A program made the position numbers and the translations under genes. Source: Adineta ricciae (taxonomy: Eukaryota; Rotifera; Eurotatoria; Adinetida; Adinetidae). Taken from it: a DNA stretch of 64,000 bases. Below the pieces are notes generated by a model. It did no database searches and was not told where the DNA came from. It saw only the letters and a list, made by a program, of their open reading frames with translations. Positions 1-11,291 of this stretch are shown piece by piece (within the stretch, counting starts at the first letter, position 1; the number at the start of each line of letters is the position of its first letter). The stretch lies in NCBI GenBank assembly GCA_905250025.1, contig CAJNOJ010000287.1, positions 1 to 64,000 of the forward strand. Direction: 5' to 3'.

Positions 1-3000
1 TTCGACGGCCACGAACTTGTGCAACAAGTTGAATTGCATCGAAAAGACGTGGCATGGTTGGAAAGCCATAATCGGTTGGATAGAGTAAATGTGTTGAACT
101 TGTTCGACGTTGATATTCAACGATAAAATCATCATAGGGCATACGACCATCAGATGAATTCAGAAGAACAACAACATTGTATGCAAAAAACATTGGTGGA
201 GTCAAACGAACTGATTGATCAATCACCTAAATGGGCAAAGTATGCGCTTTGTCAATAAATGAACAAAACAATGGGTGAGTAACAGACTTCGATATAATCA
301 CGTAATTCGTTACGGCACATATTTAAACTAAGATCTTGTTTAAAACGAACCAACATTTCTTGTTTTAACTGCCAAAATGATAATTGACATTGTGAAAGCA
401 TCAATGTTAAAACAGCATTCTTTGCTAATTGCATCACACTTGCCGATGGTTCTTTAATCGAAATTGCAATATCCGATTCTGTATAATGAAACTAGAAGAA
501 TCAAGGAATAAAACACATGAAGTCATCTGGCCACGATTTACTTCAAGTTTATCAGTCATTGTTAAGAGTAATGCTTCCAAACTGGCAACCCCGAAGTCTT
601 CAGGATCAAGTTCGTTTCGATACACCTGCAAGTATTGTGCTTGTAAATCCTTTAGTTTTAATGGTCCATGGGATTTGCGAACTAATTGTTCAATATTCAA
701 TAGGATTGCACGCGTCATCATTGATGCAGTTAATTGAACGATTTTTTCGCCATTTTTATCTTCATTAATCTAAACGCGAGAAGAGAGAAAGATGTGAATT
801 TTGGTTTTAGAATTCAATGAATCTCTTTACTTTGACAACTTCGGTAAGTTCTTCGAGTAAATCAATTAAACGAGAGAAACCATAGTTTTGTACTTTGCAT
901 TGATAACCGAAGTGATGACTAAATTCGATCGAAGAAAATATCGAAATTAATCCACAAGGAAACGTCTTGACATACTGATATGATGGGATGAATTTTTGAA
1001 ATGGAATGCTAAAATCCGGTAGGATGCGAAGCATGTCGACAACATCTTTTTCGAAGTTACTTGTTGCGTAAATTTCCAATTCAGTTCTTTCTAAAATTTC
1101 CCCTTGAATAGAATTGTCGTATCGTTCATGATCAACGAACTTACCTTTTCGGTAGAGCTTAATAATATTCTTTTCCGCTTCGACAACCAATTCTTTGTTA
1201 TCCTTTACTTCATTGACTAAATCTGCCAATGAACACATGCCGAAATCACGAACATAGAAAGCTTTTTTATATGCCATTTCTGCAAGAGAAAAGCATCATG
1301 AATTCTGTTGGTCAAAAGACTTTCATCGTGTACCGTATTCAGTTGGAATATCACTAATCGACATTGATCGTTGCGGTTTATTTTTGAGAATACGAATAAT
1401 ATCATTAGTAAAACGCTTCATTTGACATCGATGTGTAATTGTCAAGATTCGTTTATTACCATCACCGAGAATCTACAGAGAGAAAGACAAGTAGAACATA
1501 AAGATAAGGACGTCAGGTTCAATCTGACTTGAACGGATTTCGGAATTGCAGCAAGAAGATCAATGATTTTAGAAAAACCATAATCGGCAACACGACATTG
1601 TCGACTAAAATATTGATGATAAGCCGACACAAATTTCGAAACAGGTAAACGACAATGTGAACCTTGATTTTTAAGCAAATCAAGGACTTCACGTGAGAAT
1701 TGTTGTAAGCGTTGTTGCACTTCAGCACACATGTCCACATGCACTAAACAGTTCCAAATTATCACGACGAAGAGAAACGTGTAGAATTCTTACTGTTCGA
1801 TGTGTCGAATGACGTTGGCATAAGTGGAACACCTTGTGTATGAGAAAACTGAACTTTTTTAATCACGCCTTGTCCTGTCACAATTTGAATATCTTTGATG
1901 CCTACAGCAAACAATATCTCATCAGAATATTTTGAAGATAAAACTCTCTGATAAATTTACATGAAATGTAATGTTCAAGTGGGACACCCTCATTATGATC
2001 GACCAAAGGTTCGAAGCTAAATGTATAACATTGAGGAAAGCTAGAAAAACAAAAAACAAGATTTTGTATCGTGTGAACTAGTAAGATGTGGATTACCTGG
2101 CTAAAGGCATTGAGCCATTGTGTTGGGTCAATAATTGACGAACGTTTTCAGCAAAGATGCTGAATGGAACTTGGACAAAAGGCAAGTCAAGGTCAGAATT
2201 AACAATGAAGTTTTTTGAACAATGTATCATACAATAAGGTTGTTCGAGTTGATTCTACTCAAATGAATAAAACAAAATTCGAATATGAGGATATCTTGAT
2301 GAGATCGATTTGACATACATGAACATGATTTTCATCAAAACGAACACGGAATGCTGGTAATAAACGGGCAACTCGATTACCTCCATAATCTTGAATATCG
2401 ATAACATGTTTCATTGTATATAATTCATTGACATGGAGAGGTTTTTGAAATCTAATCCAATCAAACATTTATCAGAATAATCTTTGCCTTCGTCAGTAAC
2501 AATAAAAAAAAACTACTAACCGGCTTTGATATTGTTGAATAAGTGTGACAAGTACACAAGTACAATCCGGATGTTCTTTGAGTAGCAGAGCAATTTCCAA
2601 TGCTCGTCTGAAAGAATTTGTACAAAGATAATAAAGACGAATAGAGACATAATGAAATGGCTTACTCAGCCGAATCGATCGATGTTAGTGGTAGAGATGG
2701 TTGTGGAAGAGTTTCACATACAGATGACATCAATGTCTGTGCGACAGATGGACGTTTCATCGCCGAAGACGACGATGACGACGACGACGCCGACGATGAT
2801 GATCGATTGTATAGATCAGGTGTACGTGAACGTATGGGTGTAGAAAAATCCAATTTTGGCAACGGTGGCAGTGCTGTTTGATTACTAATCATTGTTCGAC
2901 CAGCTTCATACAAACAAAGATAAATACTTCAATAACGAAAAATTGTCTCTTTTACTTGATGACCGATTGCTGACATCGGACAAAGGCAGTTTCGAGGCAG

Positions 3001-3550
3001 TGCTTCCAAGTGATTGCGATCCAAGTTCACTCATGACCGAGCGCGGTGTGTAGACATGTGGTTCAGGCATTAAAGCATGATTCCATCGTGATGGGCTCGA
3101 TGGCCACCAATGGGAAGTGAGACACGAGTCGATATAGTTATTATCACTAAGCAAATTGAATACCGTTTGTTTTTCGAAATCAGGTCCAAAACACCAAAGT
3201 TTGGTTAAATCCATTTCAGAATCGCTACCTATTGATTGCTGCTTTAGATAGTCACGTGGCCTACGCATACAGTGATAATAAGAATTCATAAACAAAAATA
3301 TGAACTAAGAAACAAACATTAAAAATGACATTGTTTGGTATATGTTGTTGTAAACAGATAGGAAACAAGTCGACGACAGTTAGAAAATGTACGAATTATT
3401 CGTACATCAGCCTTCTTATACTGACACATATAATGGCCGACGATGGCAGATAGAAAGAGAGAAAGAGAGAAAACGATCGAGATCGACTACTGATGAACAT
3501 CCGCTCGTTGTGTTTTGTCTATTTGGACGATGATACCTCGAGATATTCAT
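1..3550 (-). CDS. MARF1: LOTUS/OST-HTH multi-domain protein, MARF1 (limkain-b1)-like, 3' end off the window
   Basis: Multi-exon minus-strand gene whose C-terminal part continues past base 1. Repeated winged-helix LOTUS (OST-HTH) units are visible, each with the family pattern of a helix, a Y/F-rich core and 'DYGF/QNYGF..hhDLL': around 2100-2250 ([12 protein letters not shown]), 1510-1740 ([13 protein letters not shown]), 830-1270 ([16 protein letters not shown]), 434-721, 252-430 and 1-240 ([14 protein letters not shown]). MARF1 is an RNA-binding oocyte factor that represses mRNAs and retrotransposons. The N-terminal part (about 2660-3260) is Ser-rich and low complexity. Neither the NYN RNase domain nor the RRMs of vertebrate MARF1 is seen upstream. 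A 14-nt first exon at 3537-3550 (MNIS, phase 2) joins well to the exon ending at 3260, but this start is tentative. Family is fairly sure; full exon structure is not. Confidence 0.75.
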
Positions 3551-3866
3551 GCAAGAGAGTAAAGATGATGACGTGAAAACATACATACATCGATTGTAAT
3601 CATGATACATTGTACTACGAGAATTTTCGTCGACAAAAGGTAAAGATATATCTTTTCTGAATGACTACAAAACAAGTCTCTACATCGGCAGACATCCATG
3701 TCTATACTAGATGTACTTTTTTCAGTTCAATTCATGAGAATGAAAATCAATGATGATCAAATTATTCTTTTCAAATTTCTTTTTTTTTTGTTGTTTTTTT
3801 TTAATCTTTCAAGATTGAGAAAAAAGTAGAGCTAGTGTCTTTCTCGTCAGAAGAAATAAATAGATG

Positions 3867-5294
3867 TTAGGTATAATTTGGATAACAATTTGGACTTTCG
3901 AGACCACCATCACTTCGCGAATCAGCATCGTTAGAATTGTTTAGTTGGTTTGAACTCGAAGGACCGTGTCGTTTTTTATTTAATTTACGTTCTTTTGCAC
4001 GACGATTCTGAAACCAAATTTTTATCTAAATTTTAGAAAAAAACAGCATTGATTAACAAATGAGAAAAGTTTTTTTGATCTACCTGTCGTTCGCTTAATG
4101 ATAATGTTAATGAGAGGGCTGATTTTCTTGGAATAGATATATACTTCGATATGATGAATTCATTTTCTAATTCATAACGTTGTTGATCAGTATAAACAAT
4201 ACGATATTTATCGCGTGTGCGTGTTTTACCTGAAAAAAATTTTTTTTTGTAACATTCTGATGTTCGTTTAAGAAAAAAATGCAACTCTAAGATTAGTCTT
4301 ATCTTGCCTTCAACTTCAAATGCATATGTGTATCAACAATCGAAAGTCATAAAAGAATCTGTGTGTATTTCGGTACTATTTTATGGCACTCGACATTTTT
4401 TCCTTATGAAAATCAATCAAACAGACTGACTTATCAAATGCATTATTGTTAACTATGGTGTGTTTACATTCGATTCATATTGAAGTGTAACACCCATGTG
4501 GAAGCGCGTGTTTCAATAGAATGCCCTTTCACATTTTCATCTTGCTCTTCTTTACTTCGAAAGGTCAATTGATTACCGTTCAATAGATTTCTTGGTGGAA
4601 CCGGATTGAGGTGTGTTGGTGAAATGTCTTTCTTTGTCCATGTCGATTGCTGTCGAGATTCACATGCTTCTTCTTTCGATGTCTGTTCCCGACAATGACT
4701 TAAACTTTCCGACGACTCGATGTAGGAAGGCGGAGGTGTATAAGATGGTTCAAACTTTACTGATGCAGGCGATATCCATTGTGATGGCGGTTGGTCATAA
4801 AAATACTGTGGATGATAATATGAACACGGCGTGGAATAGTGACGATATGATGGTGGAGTTGTTATTGCCGTCGAATGTAATGCTTGATAATCACCTGAAC
4901 CGATCCATGTTGATGGAGGTGATGCTGATGGTTGTGGGTACAGAGGTTGATGATGTTGTATTGAAGAAATGGTAGTTGGTAAAGTATTTTGAAGTAAATG
5001 TACAGATGAAACGGATCCGAGTGTATCATGCGTTGGATGTGATGATAGCGGGGGTGAAACTTGATCAAGAACTGTGTGCGAGGAATTGTTCAAAATATTA
5101 TGTGTAGGAATGGTTGGCCAGCAAGTATATTCTATTGTTTCTGATTTGGATGTTGATAGTGGATACTCCGCGTATGTCATTGAATGTGAAGAATAATTGT
5201 GATAAGATGATGAATCGAATGGACGTATGGATTCAGCAGGTTCATGGCTTGCGCATACGATTGATGGGTAGGAAAGGATTGTATTGTTGTTCAT
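3867..5294 (-). CDS. cdx: Caudal-type homeobox transcription factor (Cdx)
   Basis: Three coding exons fit: 4556-5294, 4084-4229 and 3867-4025. The spliced homeodomain reads [20 protein letters not shown] through LSERQ, then [18 protein letters not shown], with a phase-0 intron inside the homeodomain just after Q. The DKYR.VYTD..R.ELE start, the SxYI.IxRK segment and the RAKERK helix-3 end are diagnostic of the caudal/Cdx class. Cdx proteins bind DNA and pattern the posterior body and gut of animals. The long first exon is rich in Ser, Pro, Tyr and His, as in other Cdx activation regions. The exon-1 donor at 4555 (GTAAAG) is preferred because it gives the required phase 1; a longer reading of exon 1 does not splice in frame. 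The protein ends shortly after the homeodomain (..NCYPNYT stop). Confidence 0.93.
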
Positions 5295-7441
5295 TTTCTA
5301 AATAAATAACAAGATTTTGTTGTTATAGACAATGTCAAAAGGGAAATAAATCAATAAACTTTGACTTACTTGTGTAATGATTGGGAAGTGTTGATGATGA
5401 TGCAATAAATGTCAATAATAATTTCACGGACAATCAATCGATCGAAAGGTATTGACAGTGGTTATAGCAATAAAAATCAGAACTTGTATATTGAGGTACT
5501 TCTTTTGTGATGATTTTAATCACATGGTACAATCATAAAACTAGTCGAAACTGTTTTTCTTTTCGATGGAGACGGGAATGATGTGACTGGTTTGTCTTGC
5601 CAAGAAATGGATGTGTGTGTAACTGCACTTTCTCTTCCTTTTTATGACTTCTCTTTGGAATAAATCGACAAGTAGAGAATCGAAAAGCAGCGCTCTCGCA
5701 AGAGAGAAAGAAAGGGAGAGAGATAAAACGAAGCGATGTGAATTTTCATTGGCTGAGAAGAGAAGAAAAGAGTTTATTGGTTGCTATTGATGGAAAGAAA
5801 AAATATACTGTAGTTAGGCCTGTTAATCATCATCGTGAGTATTACAAGAGGATTTTTGTAAAAAGAACTCTTCGTTATTGGAAATATTGTTCTTTGACTA
5901 ATGTATAGAATTATCTATCAAGAGTAAAATCCGATAATCGTCATTTTCTCTTCCGTTCATATGATTTTGCATTAGTTGATTCTGTTGAATCCTCAATCAT
6001 GGTATACTCGAAAAGATAAGCATACGTTTCATTACATGGTCATTCCCTTTTTTTCCTTAGTCGATCTCTACCTTCTGTCTTCTTCTTTTATTATTATTCA
6101 TTAAGTTCTATTCACCTTCTTGTTCCTTTATCTCCAAAGCAAACACATAAAAAACAATCTGTCTCGAAATCATCTCATGATCTAATTATATTAAACATAT
6201 GTCTTCTTCGAATTTCAACATACACACCTACGGAGACAAGACAATCCATTGATTAGAATTATCGATAGCTTGAGCTTGTTGGCACTTTACTGATGGCTGG
6301 CTTGACTTCTCCATCTTATTTTCTCTCTTTCACTCTCTCTCTCTCGATCGCACCTAAGTGTGACCAATCACATGATGAACTGATTTAGTATTCATTCTAA
6401 TTGATTCAATGTTTCGTCTCAATTGACATACGATCGAATGTAAAAAGTCAACTTGTGCATAAAATCGATGCAGTTATCGAGATTTTAATGGAGCTAGAAT
6501 AAATAGAGTGGTCTTAAATGCCATTTTGAGGCACGGATATGAGTGAGAATGACACATTAATTTCTTTTTTTTTATACTGAGAAGCTGCATAGACAGATTA
6601 AACCAAAAGAAAACTGTTCCACAAGAGCGCGAAATTTTCAGTCTTTCCACAATTTCAAATTTCAAGTATAATGGGTAGGGTTGTTTTTCATTTTCAACGG
6701 CGAAATAGTATATGATGAATAGATAGCTTTGATATGATACAGTTGGCAATGCTTTGTAAAAGATTCTGAAGCTGTTTTATCGGGTTCTGAGTTTCTTGAG
6801 TCTTTTTCGTACATGAGCAGAACTCATTTCTCTGCTGACGAACCAATTCACATCACTCAAAACAAAAGAAAACCATGAAATCACGTCATATACACGATAG
6901 ACTTCTGCATAAAATTGACACATCTACCGAGATCTCCATCTAGTTAAAATCCGTTGAGTTGCATTGCATATCGTTTTAGAAAATAATACGGAATAACAAA
7001 GACACATTTTATATTTTGTTTTACTATAGTGCTCGAAATACAGTTACAAAGAAAAAGAATGAAAGAAATATCACAAGTACAAAAGTATTTAGAAAGAGTA
7101 TATATGTACGTGGAAGAACCACCGGTGAGATAGAATGTCGAGAAAAGAGCAAAATAAATGCATACAACAATCATGTTGTTACACTAATGCGTTTTTTCGT
7201 GTCAAACCAAACATTGGTTCATGCAGCGAGAATTAGTATTTAGCACCGAAACATAGCCATGCAGGAAAGGAAGTAAAAAGAAGGTTGAAAGAAAAAAAGT
7301 CATGGTCACATATGTAACTAAACGTTTCGTTATTTACTCTTTTAAAGTATTAGTTTTGAATAGATTACGAAAAAATGTTGTAGCTTGAAGTTTAGAGTTT
7401 TGTAATTGAGATATAAGTTCGTCGAATGTGTCTGAATGGAA
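5295..7441. other. Intergenic region upstream of Cdx
   Basis: No supported gene in about 2.1 kb. It holds the presumed Cdx promoter and 5' UTR, with a possible UTR intron near 5300-5370. GA-rich purine tracts occur around 5690-5725 and CT-rich tracts around 6315-6350. Short open frames at 6474-6749 and 6944-7243 have biased, low-complexity composition and no recognisable domain. The 3' UTR of the downstream SH3BP5 gene occupies the low-coordinate end. Confidence 0.6.
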
Positions 7442-9121
7442 TTAATACAACATAGATTCGGGAATGATGTTTTTCGATGGGTCTAACGATTGGCAAGTCA
7501 TACCTGTTTCCGTAGGATACGGATAATACATAGAAGATAGATGACCGATTTGTTCGTCGGATAGAACATGAAGCGACTCAGTTCTATCGTCACTGTCATT
7601 AGTCAATTGAGATGAATAACTGAAGCCTCGATCGCGCATCCCATCAGTAGATGTGGTTTGTTTAGAGCTGAGAAAGAATTCGTCGTTGAATTCGCTTGGA
7701 TGTTTGATTGGTTCGATCGGTCCAGGTGACAGCTGACTATGTGTTTTACTAAAAATTCCAGTTGGTAAACTTTCTGTGCGAAGTAAACATGAAACAAGTT
7801 GGTTATCTGATGAATCTGTTCGTTGTGATGTATTAAGATTGTCGGTAGCAGGAGATTCTGATGGTTTTGGTTTCTACAAGTAAGAGCAAATATCCAGTGG
7901 CATTCCTTTGTTTGAATCAAAATCGAAGGATTTACTATTTCTGGAATTTCTTCTCTGACGACGTCTAATGTCGGTCCTTCCAGTTCGCTGAGTGATTTTC
8001 CGTGTTTTCGTTGTTCATGAATTTCATTACTAATAAGTTCGAGATTCTTTAATGATTGTTGATACTGAGCTTTGGCTTCTTGGACGCAGTTCTCCAAGCC
8101 GGATACTTTACGTCTTTGAAACTGAAAAGAAAGCTGATAAAATTTCCGACTAATTTCTTTCTCGCCTTACTTCTAATTCTTTGTTGAATTCAACTTTCTT
8201 CTCGTAATACGGTCTATGAATGTAAATCCACCATTCTAATGAAGTGAACATATTCAAATAAATGTCTATACTTTGATTTGTTAATCGATCTTCGCGAATC
8301 TTTTTCTAATTTTTCAACTAACATTTCAATGTCTGCATAGACTCGTTCAGCACGCTGTTGATCATAATCAGCTAAATATTTCTCTCGCTCTGCATCGGCA
8401 GCCTACGAACAAAATATTTTTAATGTATCGAGAAAACGTATCTTTGGACAAACTTTTTCTACAGCTTGTCGATAAGTTTCACCCCATGCTGATGCATTTT
8501 CATTGGACATTCCTGCTCCTGCTTCATCGACATAATCCGCCTATTCGAAACCAGACAGACTCTTCTTTGCATGAAAATGAACTCGATTTAGTCTTACTGA
8601 AATAATGGCTAATTCTTTTGCTGCAACATGCAAGGCTTGTGCGCGTTCGAATCGATGTTTTGCTTTCGTTAATACTTCTCTTGCTTCTCGTAGTCGAATT
8701 CGCGCTTCGTAATAGCTTCGTGCTTTGATCACAGCTGAACCAATGCTTTTCTCCAATTCAGCTAGTTCTTCGTGTGATATTTTCAAAAGTTCTTGCAATG
8801 CTTTTCGTGCTTCCTATATTAATTTGAAATAGAGGACATGAATATTATTTGTTATTCAGTTATTTACATCACGCTGTAGTTCTAAATGGTTGATAGCTTC
8901 GTTCGCATAATTTAATCGATCTAGTTCAATCTGTACGATAGCAAGTGAGATAAATAGATATATGGAGGAGAACTAACTTGAATCCGAGGATCGAGATCTT
9001 CATTAGCTGATGGGCTGGTCACAGCTGGTGATTGAATTTGATTATCTGCTGAGTTATCCATACATAATCTAGAAGACGACAAACGATTGATCGCATTTAA
9101 TATGATTTCTATATTTTCCAA
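7442..9121 (-). CDS. SH3BP5: SH3 domain-binding protein 5 homologue (SAB, Rab11 exchange factor family)
   Basis: Multi-exon coiled-coil protein. Diagnostic stretches in order: DLDPRIQ..ELDRLN near the N-terminus, SYYEARIRLREAR (8700s), the KSKPYFE-type segment region, then ENCVQEAKAQYQQSLKNLEL and ISNEIHEQRK (7980-8090). SH3BP5 proteins form an anti-parallel coiled coil that activates Rab11 by nucleotide exchange; the vertebrate member is also a mitochondrial docking site for JNK. The C-terminal third is low-complexity Ser/Thr-rich, ending ..IPESMLY. Start: ATG at 9121 gives the longest frame. A second in-frame ATG at 9061 lies 7 nt after a TTCTAG acceptor-like site (AG at 9069-9070) and aligns better with the family N-terminus. 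The upstream kinase stop codon ends at 9145, so the two coding regions are separated by only 23-84 nt. Confidence 0.9.
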
Positions 9122-9144
9122 TATACAACAAGAAAAACAATCTA
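9069..9144 (-). promoter_or_regulatory. Short intercistronic spacer with candidate trans-splice acceptor
   Basis: Between the phosphomevalonate kinase stop and a TTCTAG acceptor-like hexamer (AG at 9069-9070) there are only about 76 nt, including a T-rich stretch and an ATTAAA variant poly(A) signal at 9096-9101. The next in-frame ATG is 9061. The arrangement resembles an operon intercistronic region resolved by spliced-leader addition; an ordinary promoter is hard to fit here. Inference only. Confidence 0.4.
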
Positions 9145-10913
9145 TTAAGAATTGATCATATGTATTAAATGACTCATTTGTTGATCAAAACTATCTTCTT
9201 CATTGTTTGTAAAAGTAAATGATCTTTGTACATTCGTATCTAATTGACATTCGGTGTTTGCGGTATCGACAATAGTCCAGCCTCGTTTTTTTCGAACATC
9301 ATCTGATGCTTCGATATATACAAACAATAAACGATCGTAGAAATAGCTTTGAAAATATTCTATTTCTTTCGTGTGCTGAACACCACTGATGATCCATAGT
9401 GGATTCGACGAACAAGATTCATTTTTTTCGTCTAACATCACTCGACAGAAATATGTTGGATCGGCATGGTATTTCTCGTTTGTCCATCTGAAAAGAGTAA
9501 TTATGAGGCAAGCTCTTTCGCAACAAATGAACAAACGTACTGATTTACAGTTGGTTGAGCAGTATCCACACGATCATTTGTCTTTTCATATTCGTGTTGA
9601 CCAGATTCATTAATATTCAGTAGTATGGCAGAGAGTTTTTCTGCCAGTTTTCTTCCAATATAGTTTTTGCCCGATTTGTTTTTACCCAAAAGCAGAACGA
9701 CTTTTTTCACGTGAGAGTATTTCGATAGATCGTTGAGATCAGATCTAGAACGGTGATGATATTACAGAAATTATCATTCGAGACAGACAAGATTCAGTGA
9801 ATTACTTTTTTTCGAAGTCTAAATTGAGTTTTTGTAGAATATGTTTCATAACACGATCACATCGCTCGTGTATGATTAAACTCGCTATAGAATCCATCGA
9901 TGTCTTCTGTAGATTAACAATAACTACTTTTCCACCATTTTTCTTTGTTTTTCGTGGTAAATCCCGACACGGACGGATTTGTAATGACGTTCCCAAACAT
10001 AAACACAGATCTGCTTTGCTGGAAAGAGGAACATAGATAAAATACAAACTTAGATTTCAAAGGTTCAATTTATATAACTTACGCGCAGTGTTGTTCCGAT
10101 AGTTTAAGCGCTGTCTCCGGTAATGCATCTTCCCAGTCGAGGACAGTATCACGTAGTTTCCCGCGACATGACAAGCTTTTATTGCGTCCTTTCATGGAAT
10201 TACAAACATTGCCTGTCCGTTTACGACAATAAGAGCCAACAGCGGTAGGACGGATGACCTAAACAACCAAAATTGTCAAATGAAGAAACATTGTTTTATC
10301 TATAGCAAGTGAGCCTGATCCATGAGTTTTAATCAACGACTGATTTCATTCAACATACCTGCATGTGGCAAACTTCGCATTCTTCCGCAAAAACGTTGCC
10401 ATGTAACTCTGCTAATTTGTCAACTGGTAATCCCGATCGGTGATGCAGTCCATCGATATTTTGACTAATGACGAAATGTAGATAATTGGCTTCTTCCAAT
10501 CGACACAGAGCTCGATGTGTATAAGTTGGTATTGCTTTTTCAAAACTCGTATTGAACGTTGGTTTTTCACCACGTTTTTCCAATGTCCACACACCTGAAA
10601 GGAAACTTTACTTAATGAGTTACATTTTCCTTCGTCGATGAACAATAGCAACCATTAGGTCCTCGAAAATCAGGTATGCCTGCGTCAGTTGATATACCAG
10701 CACCAGTGATGACAACTGTATGATGACTTTGACGAATCATTTGCTCTAATTGATTGAGTTTTGCTATGTAATATAAGTGGGCAATGAATTCAAGTACATG
10801 ACACTGTATTGATATTTACTTTGTAGGTCTTCGACATTTTCAGTTAGTTCGGGCATACCAACTTTGCCTTTGTGAGGAAAGTAAGAGAGACTTTCGGCGT
10901 AGGATAAACTCAT
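9145..10913 (-). CDS. SIRT6-PMVK: SIRT6-like sirtuin fused in frame to phosphomevalonate kinase
   Basis: N-terminal part: [20 protein letters not shown], then [47 protein letters not shown], Zn cysteines [26 protein letters not shown] and [13 protein letters not shown]. This is class IV SIRT6, an NAD-dependent chromatin deacylase/ADP-ribosyltransferase with its catalytic His. C-terminal part: [14 protein letters not shown] (P-loop), [30 protein letters not shown] and TECQLD. This is animal-type phosphomevalonate kinase of the mevalonate pathway. The last SIRT6 exon (9806-10018) ends in phase 2 and the kinase exon (from 9744) supplies the third base, giving [19 protein letters not shown] across a 61-nt GT..AG intron. 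The kinase frame has no ATG of its own: codon 9708-9710 is GTG and an upstream stop closes the frame. The long vertebrate SIRT6 tail is absent. The kinase is about 20 residues short near the phosphomevalonate site. A single fused transcript is inferred. Confidence 0.85.
9745..9805 (-). other. Junction intron between the sirtuin and kinase parts
   Basis: A 61-nt interval starting GTAATT and ending TTCTAG. If it is spliced, the reading frame runs from SIRT6 into the kinase. If it is retained, the codon spanning the donor is followed at once by TAA, so the product is SIRT6 ending EKK. Either outcome is possible from sequence alone. Confidence 0.65.
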
Positions 10914-11291
10914 TGTTTTCTGTCACGTTTTTCAATTAACTGAACGAACAAACGACATATAACGAACGTAGTCTGTCGTTCCTAAATGGTCCAAAAATAA
11001 GTATCATCGTAAAAATTGCCCACAGGTGTCGCTGGTTAACAGGAGAGCATCGGTACAAAATCGAATCTTTCCGGTACGCTCTGTTTTCAATAGTTGCTCA
11101 GCTTAGGTTTGTATTCTTACCTTTTAGATATTGTTTAATCGATAAGTGCGAAATAAAATGATAATTTGTTCATTTTTCAATAAAATTATTTATGTTAAGA
11201 AATAAATGTCAAGAAAATTGTACAAGAAAGAAAAACAAATAAACAAAGTGCACAATGCTTAAGAAGAAAAAACACATTTTTCTTGTTTCAA
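10914..11291. other. Intergenic region between SIRT6-PMVK start and MYB stop
   Basis: About 380 bp with no supported gene. It contains the presumed promoter of the SIRT6-PMVK gene and the 3' UTR of MYB. AATAAA-type signals on the minus strand occur near 11180-11200. Confidence 0.5.

Noticed and set aside
429-768. Plus-strand open frames opposite the LOTUS exons.
   Set aside because: They are antisense shadows of minus-strand coding exons with matching domain evidence.
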